Below, in pieces: positions 60,759 through 64,000 of a stretch of 64,000 nucleotides of DNA. The DNA lies in assembly GCA_963845735.1 (NCBI GenBank), contig CAWJTR010000009.1, positions 372,001-436,000 of the forward strand. The letters run 5' to 3'. A program made the translations under genes and the position numbers. Each line of letters starts with the position of its first letter. Position 1 is the first letter of the stretch. The stretch comes from AP-15 sp963845735. Its GTDB lineage: Bacteria; Pseudomonadota; Alphaproteobacteria; ATCC43930; CGMCC-115725. Under the pieces are notes generated by a model. That model did not search any database. It was not told where the DNA came from and saw only the letters and a list, made by a program, of their open reading frames with translations.

Positions 60759-62231
60759 ATGAACGACGCAGAAGATCCGCTGCGCGCTATCCGCCTGGCG
60801 AAGCTCGATGGGCTCAAAGCGCTCGGGATCGAGCCCTATCCCTATGCTTTCTCCCGCACCGATGAAGCGGCCGAGCTGGAGCGACGCCATGCCGGGCTGC
60901 CCGCCGGCGCCGAGACCGACGAGCGGGTGCGTGTCGCCGGCCGCATCCGCGCCATCCGTAACAGCGGCATGTTCATCGACCTGCACGACACCTCGGGCAA
61001 GATCCAGATCTTCTGCCACCGAGACTTCCTCGATCCCGACGGGTTGGCGGCGGTGCGACTGCTCGACATCGGCGATCTGATCGGGGTCGAGGGAATGGTG
61101 CGCCGTACCCCGCGCGGCGAGCTGACCGTCAATGCCGGCGCGGTCACGGTCTTGGCCAAGACCTTGCGCCCTCTGCCCGAGAAATATCACGGTCTCGCCG
61201 ATGTCGAGCTGCGCTACCGCCAGCGCTATCTCGACCTGATCATGAACCCGGAGAGCCGCGAGACATTGCGCCGGCGCAGCAGGATTGTCGCGGCGTTGCG
61301 CAGTCACCTCGTCGAGCACGGTTATCTCGAAGTTGAGACGCCGATGCTGCACACCATCCCCGGCGGCGCCTCGGCGAAGCCTTTTGTCACCCATCACAAC
61401 GCACTTGATATCGAACTCTATCTACGGATCGCGCCCGAGCTGCATTTAAAGCGGCTGGTGGTCGGCGGCCTTGCCGACAAGGTGTTCGAAATCAACCGGT
61501 GCTTCCGCAACGAAGGGCTCTCGCCCCGGCACAACCCGGAATTCACCACGCTCGAACTCTACGAGGCCTATGTCGATTACACCGCGATGATGCGGTTGAC
61601 CGAGGAGCTGATCAGCACCGCCGCGAAGACTGTGCTCGGGACCCTGCGGATCGACTATGGTGGGAGCGGGATCGATCTGTCGCCGCCCTGGCCGCGGCGC
61701 AGCATGGCCGAATTGGTGCGCGAGGCGACCGGCGTCGATTTTTTGACGCTCGACGGCGCCGAGGCTGCGCGCATCGCCGCCGGCGCGCTCGGCGTCGCGT
61801 TGGCGGGTGGCGAGAATTGGGGGCAGGCGCTGGAGGCGGTCTTTGCCGCGCGCGTCGAGGATGGCTTGATCGCGCCGATCCATGTCACCGGGTTCCCGCG
61901 AGACATCTCGCCGCTGGCCAAGGTGGACCGCGCCGACCCCCGGCTCGCCGAGCGGTTCGAGACCTACATTTACGGGTGGGAGGTCGCCAACGCCTTTTCC
62001 GAGCTGACCGACCCGCAAGATCAGCGCGCTCGCTTCGAGGCGCAGATGAAAGCCCGCGCTGCCGGCGACGAGGAGGCGCAGCCGCTCGACGAGGATTACG
62101 TCACGGCGCTCGAATACGGGCTGCCGCCCTGCGGCGGGCTCGGGCTCGGCATCGACCGCCTGGTCATGCTGTTGACGAACAGCCCGTCGATCCGCGACGT
62201 CATCGCCTTTCCGACCTTGCGTCCACGGTGA
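60759..62231 (+). CDS. lysS: Lysyl-tRNA synthetase, class II
   Basis: The 490-residue enzyme charges tRNA-Lys. It has an OB-fold anticodon domain (RVRVAGRIRAIRNSGMFIDL), motif 1 around MNPESRETLRRRSRI, motif 2 FEINRCFRNEGLSPRHNPEF and motif 3 GGLGLGIDRLVMLLTNSPSI. The end, RDVIAFPTLRP, is standard. ATG 60759 has a GGAG ribosome-binding site about seven bases away; a TTG two codons earlier is possible. The class II form here, rather than class I, is visible from these motifs. Confidence 0.97.
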   Translation: MNDAEDPLRAIRLAKLDGLKALGIEPYPYAFSRTDEAAELERRHAGLPAGAETDERVRVAGRIRAIRNSGMFIDLHDTSGKIQIFCHRDFLDPDGLAAVRLLDIGDLIGVEGMVRRTPRGELTVNAGAVTVLAKTLRPLPEKYHGLADVELRYRQRYLDLIMNPESRETLRRRSRIVAALRSHLVEHGYLEVETPMLHTIPGGASAKPFVTHHNALDIELYLRIAPELHLKRLVVGGLADKVFEINRCFRNEGLSPRHNPEFTTLELYEAYVDYTAMMRLTEELISTAAKTVLGTLRIDYGGSGIDLSPPWPRRSMAELVREATGVDFLTLDGAEAARIAAGALGVALAGGENWGQALEAVFAARVEDGLIAPIHVTGFPRDISPLAKVDRADPRLAERFETYIYGWEVANAFSELTDPQDQRARFEAQMKARAAGDEEAQPLDEDYVTALEYGLPPCGGLGLGIDRLVMLLTNSPSIRDVIAFPTLRPR

Positions 62232-62250
62232 GCTCGTCGCAGGGCGAGGC

Positions 62251-62508
62251 TCATAGGCAACGGATCGTCCAATCGGTGGTCACGCCGGGCTCGTCACGGG
62301 CCCGATCGGGAGAGCCGTTGTGAACCCTCTCGTCCAAAACCCGGTAACCGCCGGGACAGACTTGCTCGGCCAGGCGACGGTTCGGGGCGTCGGAGCCTCC
62401 TGGAATGGCCCCTGAGCCAATCACGTAGGTGCGATAGTCGATCTTGCTCAAAGTTGGTTGGATGCAGGCGGCAAGAGCGAGCAATGTCAGCAGCAGTAGC
62501 GGGCGCAT
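62251..62508 (-). CDS. Small predicted lipoprotein
   Basis: The 85-residue protein has a lipoprotein signal (RPLLLLTLLALAAC, Cys15 as the lipidated residue), a short mature part SKIDYRTYVIGSGAIPGGSD, then RRLAEQVCPGGYRVLDERVH and a final TDWTIRCL. Two further Cys could form a disulfide. It is probably anchored to a membrane facing the periplasm. Function unknown; convergent with lysS (19-bp gap). Confidence 0.7.
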   Translation of the reverse strand: MRPLLLLTLLALAACIQPTLSKIDYRTYVIGSGAIPGGSDAPNRRLAEQVCPGGYRVLDERVHNGSPDRARDEPGVTTDWTIRCL

Positions 62509-62595
62509 TCCGGCTCACGCAAAGGGTTGACGCGGCGGCACTCATGTATCCGCTCGCGTATCATCGCACCATAGGGTGCTTTGCTGCGAGCGGGT

Positions 62596-64000
62596 TTAGC
62601 CAGGGGATAGCTGCGCGAGGGCCGCGGCAACTTCGTGCGCCATGCCCGGCCAATCGTCCGCCTTCCTCCGGCGGAACAGTCGCGCCGTCGGGTACCAGGG
62701 GCTGTCGTCACGGTCGAGCAGCCAACGCCAATCCGGAACATGTGGCAACAGGACCCACGTTTGCCGACCGAGCGCGCCCGCCAGATGCGCGACCGACGTA
62801 TCGACGCTTATCACCAGATCCAGCTGACGGATCGCGGCGGCGGTCTCGGCGAAATCCGTCAGCCATGGCGCCAGGTCTACGATTTTCACGCCGTCGAGCG
62901 ATGATAGGCCGCGAGACTCGGCGCCGACCTGAAGACTGAACCAGCTTATCCCGGCAATTTCCCATAGTGGTTGGAGTAATTGTAGATCAATTGCGCCTTG
63001 GGTTGTGCCGGCCCATGACGATACCCACCCTGAGGCCGGGCGCGGTGGCGACCCGCTCGGCCCCGACGGCCGAGGCCTCGGCCGGGACGCTCAGATAGGG
63101 CACAGCATTGGGGATGGTCGCCAGGTTTGTCTTGAGGACCCGAGGCAGGCTGAGCAGCGGACAATGGCAGTCGAAAGCCGGCAGCGGATCGCCGGCGGCG
63201 ACGACCTGGGACGCGCCGGCGACCGTGCGGGCGAGACGGACGAGCGATGCCGGCACCTCCAGCACGACACTGCCGCCGCGCTCCGCAATGGCCGGGACAA
63301 AGCGGATGAACTGCAACGTGTCTCCGAACCCTTGCTCGGCGTGGACTAAGATGCTCTGTCCCAGGAGAGGCTTGCCGGACCACAGCGGCCGGTCGAAATT
63401 TCGGTGGTATCCGTTGACGGCAAATCGCCACTCGTATTCCGGCCACCCTTCGTCGAGTTTCCCGGTCAGCAGCAGAACGAGCGAGCGGTTGAGGTGCGCC
63501 CGCGCATAATCGGGTTTTAGGGCCAGCGCGCGCCCGTAGCAGGCGAGCGCCTCGGCGTACCGGCCTTGGCGCTGAAGAGCGCTGCCGAGGTTGTAGTGCA
63601 TTTCGGCGCCAGCCGGCTGCACGGCAAGCGCCCGCTCATGATGCGTGATCGCCTCGTCCAGCCGCCCGAGATCGACCAGCGCGACGCCGAGATTGTTGTG
63701 CGTCTCGGGGTGGTCGGGGGCCAGCGCCAGCGCCCGCTGATAGCGGACCACGGCCTCCTCCAGCCGGCCTTGGGCGCGCAATACGACGCCGAGCCCGATA
63801 TGGCTCTCGACACGCTTCGGCCGCAGCGCGAGCGCGCGCTCGTAGCAGGCCTGCGCCGCATCCAGCTGCCCCCGCGCCTGCAGCGCGCCAGCGAGATTGT
63901 CGAGGGTCTGGACGGTATCGGGCCGCAGCGCCAGCGCCCTGCGATAGCAAGCGATCGCTTCGTCGAGCCGGCCGACGGACTGCAAGGCCGTACCGAGGTT
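62596..64000 (-). pseudogene. TPR protein with glycosyltransferase-like C-terminus, frameshifted and cut by window edge
   Basis: From the right edge the frame encodes at least five 34-residue tetratricopeptide repeats (LDEAIACYRRALALRPD, LDAAQACYERALALRPK, LEEAVVRYQRALALAPD, LDEAITHHERALAVQPA, YAEALACYGRALALKPD). A domain with WPEYEWRF and VHAEQGFGDTLQFIRFVPA follows. One extra base near 63005 breaks it. The next frame continues AGTTQGAIDLQLLQPLWEIA, DLVISVDTSVAHLAGALGR and LLPHVPDWRWLLDRDDSPWY to the stop at 62596. This is the common TPR plus glycosyltransferase-family-9-like architecture (O-GlcNAc-transferase-like). The 5' end lies outside the window. Confidence 0.85.

Noticed and set aside
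10700..63010. Genome-wide programmed frameshifting as the cause of the broken core genes
   Set aside because: The break sites share no slippery motif or downstream structure that I can see, and rho, yidC, accA, lysS and many others are uninterrupted. Insertion errors explain the pattern with fewer assumptions.

Overview
The window is high-GC DNA from the chromosome of an alphaproteobacterium, most likely of Rhodospirillales type. This rests on conserved blocks: rpmH-rnpA-yidD-yidC-yihA, aroK-aroB, mnmE-mnmG-rsmG-parA-parB, rho-hemJ-hemH-hemE, then ppsR-(maf)-aroE-coaE-dnaQ-secB. In Caulobacter and Rickettsia the replication origin lies between hemE and the DUF299 (ppsR) gene. Here that interval (46674-47082) holds DnaA-box-like motifs, and parAB with a near-perfect parS lie about 12 kb away, so this is probably the origin-proximal part of the chromosome.

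Bases 1-10100 are accessory DNA next to the 3' end of a tRNA-Arg(ACG). They contain a decayed IS5-family element flanked by two inverted copies of an IS110-family 3' end, a broken IS110 transposase, and the wreck of a satellite-phage-like integrative element: integrase tail, AlpA-type HTH, primase/VapE helicase, zinc-ribbon protein and a phage-type small protein. An intact IS1380-family element (8424-10057) has landed between the tRNA and that element.

Bases 10300-31450 carry housekeeping and envelope genes. On the minus strand are a histidine kinase, a flavin oxidoreductase with a TVP38-type membrane protein, an HpnL-like membrane protein and a ferritin-like protein. The plus strand then carries rpmH-rnpA-yidD-yidC-yihA-argB, a HAD nucleotidase and bolA. 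Next come aroK-aroB (minus), xerD-accA (plus), a DUF2076 protein, a CaiB-type CoA transferase, an FkbM methyltransferase and an orphan ABC substrate-binding protein.

Bases 31450-50830 are the chromosome-partition, tRNA-modification (MnmEG), Rho and haem region plus the putative origin. Bases 50990-64000 carry fxsA, a Tim44-like gene, mltA, a lutABC lactate-oxidation cassette placed between mltA and smr, hldE, mmcB, an SbmA/BacA-like ABC exporter, lysS, a small lipoprotein and a TPR/glycosyltransferase-like gene running off the right edge.

A window-wide oddity is that many core genes are interrupted by one-base frameshifts (rlmI, bolA, xerD, rsmG, mnmG, qor twice, mltA, TPR gene). All of these core shifts are in the one-extra-base direction. 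Uncorrected insertion errors in the assembly are the likeliest cause, but true decay is not excluded. Starts, lengths and the pseudogene labels below should be read in that light. Family names come from recalled motifs and synteny; no database search was run.
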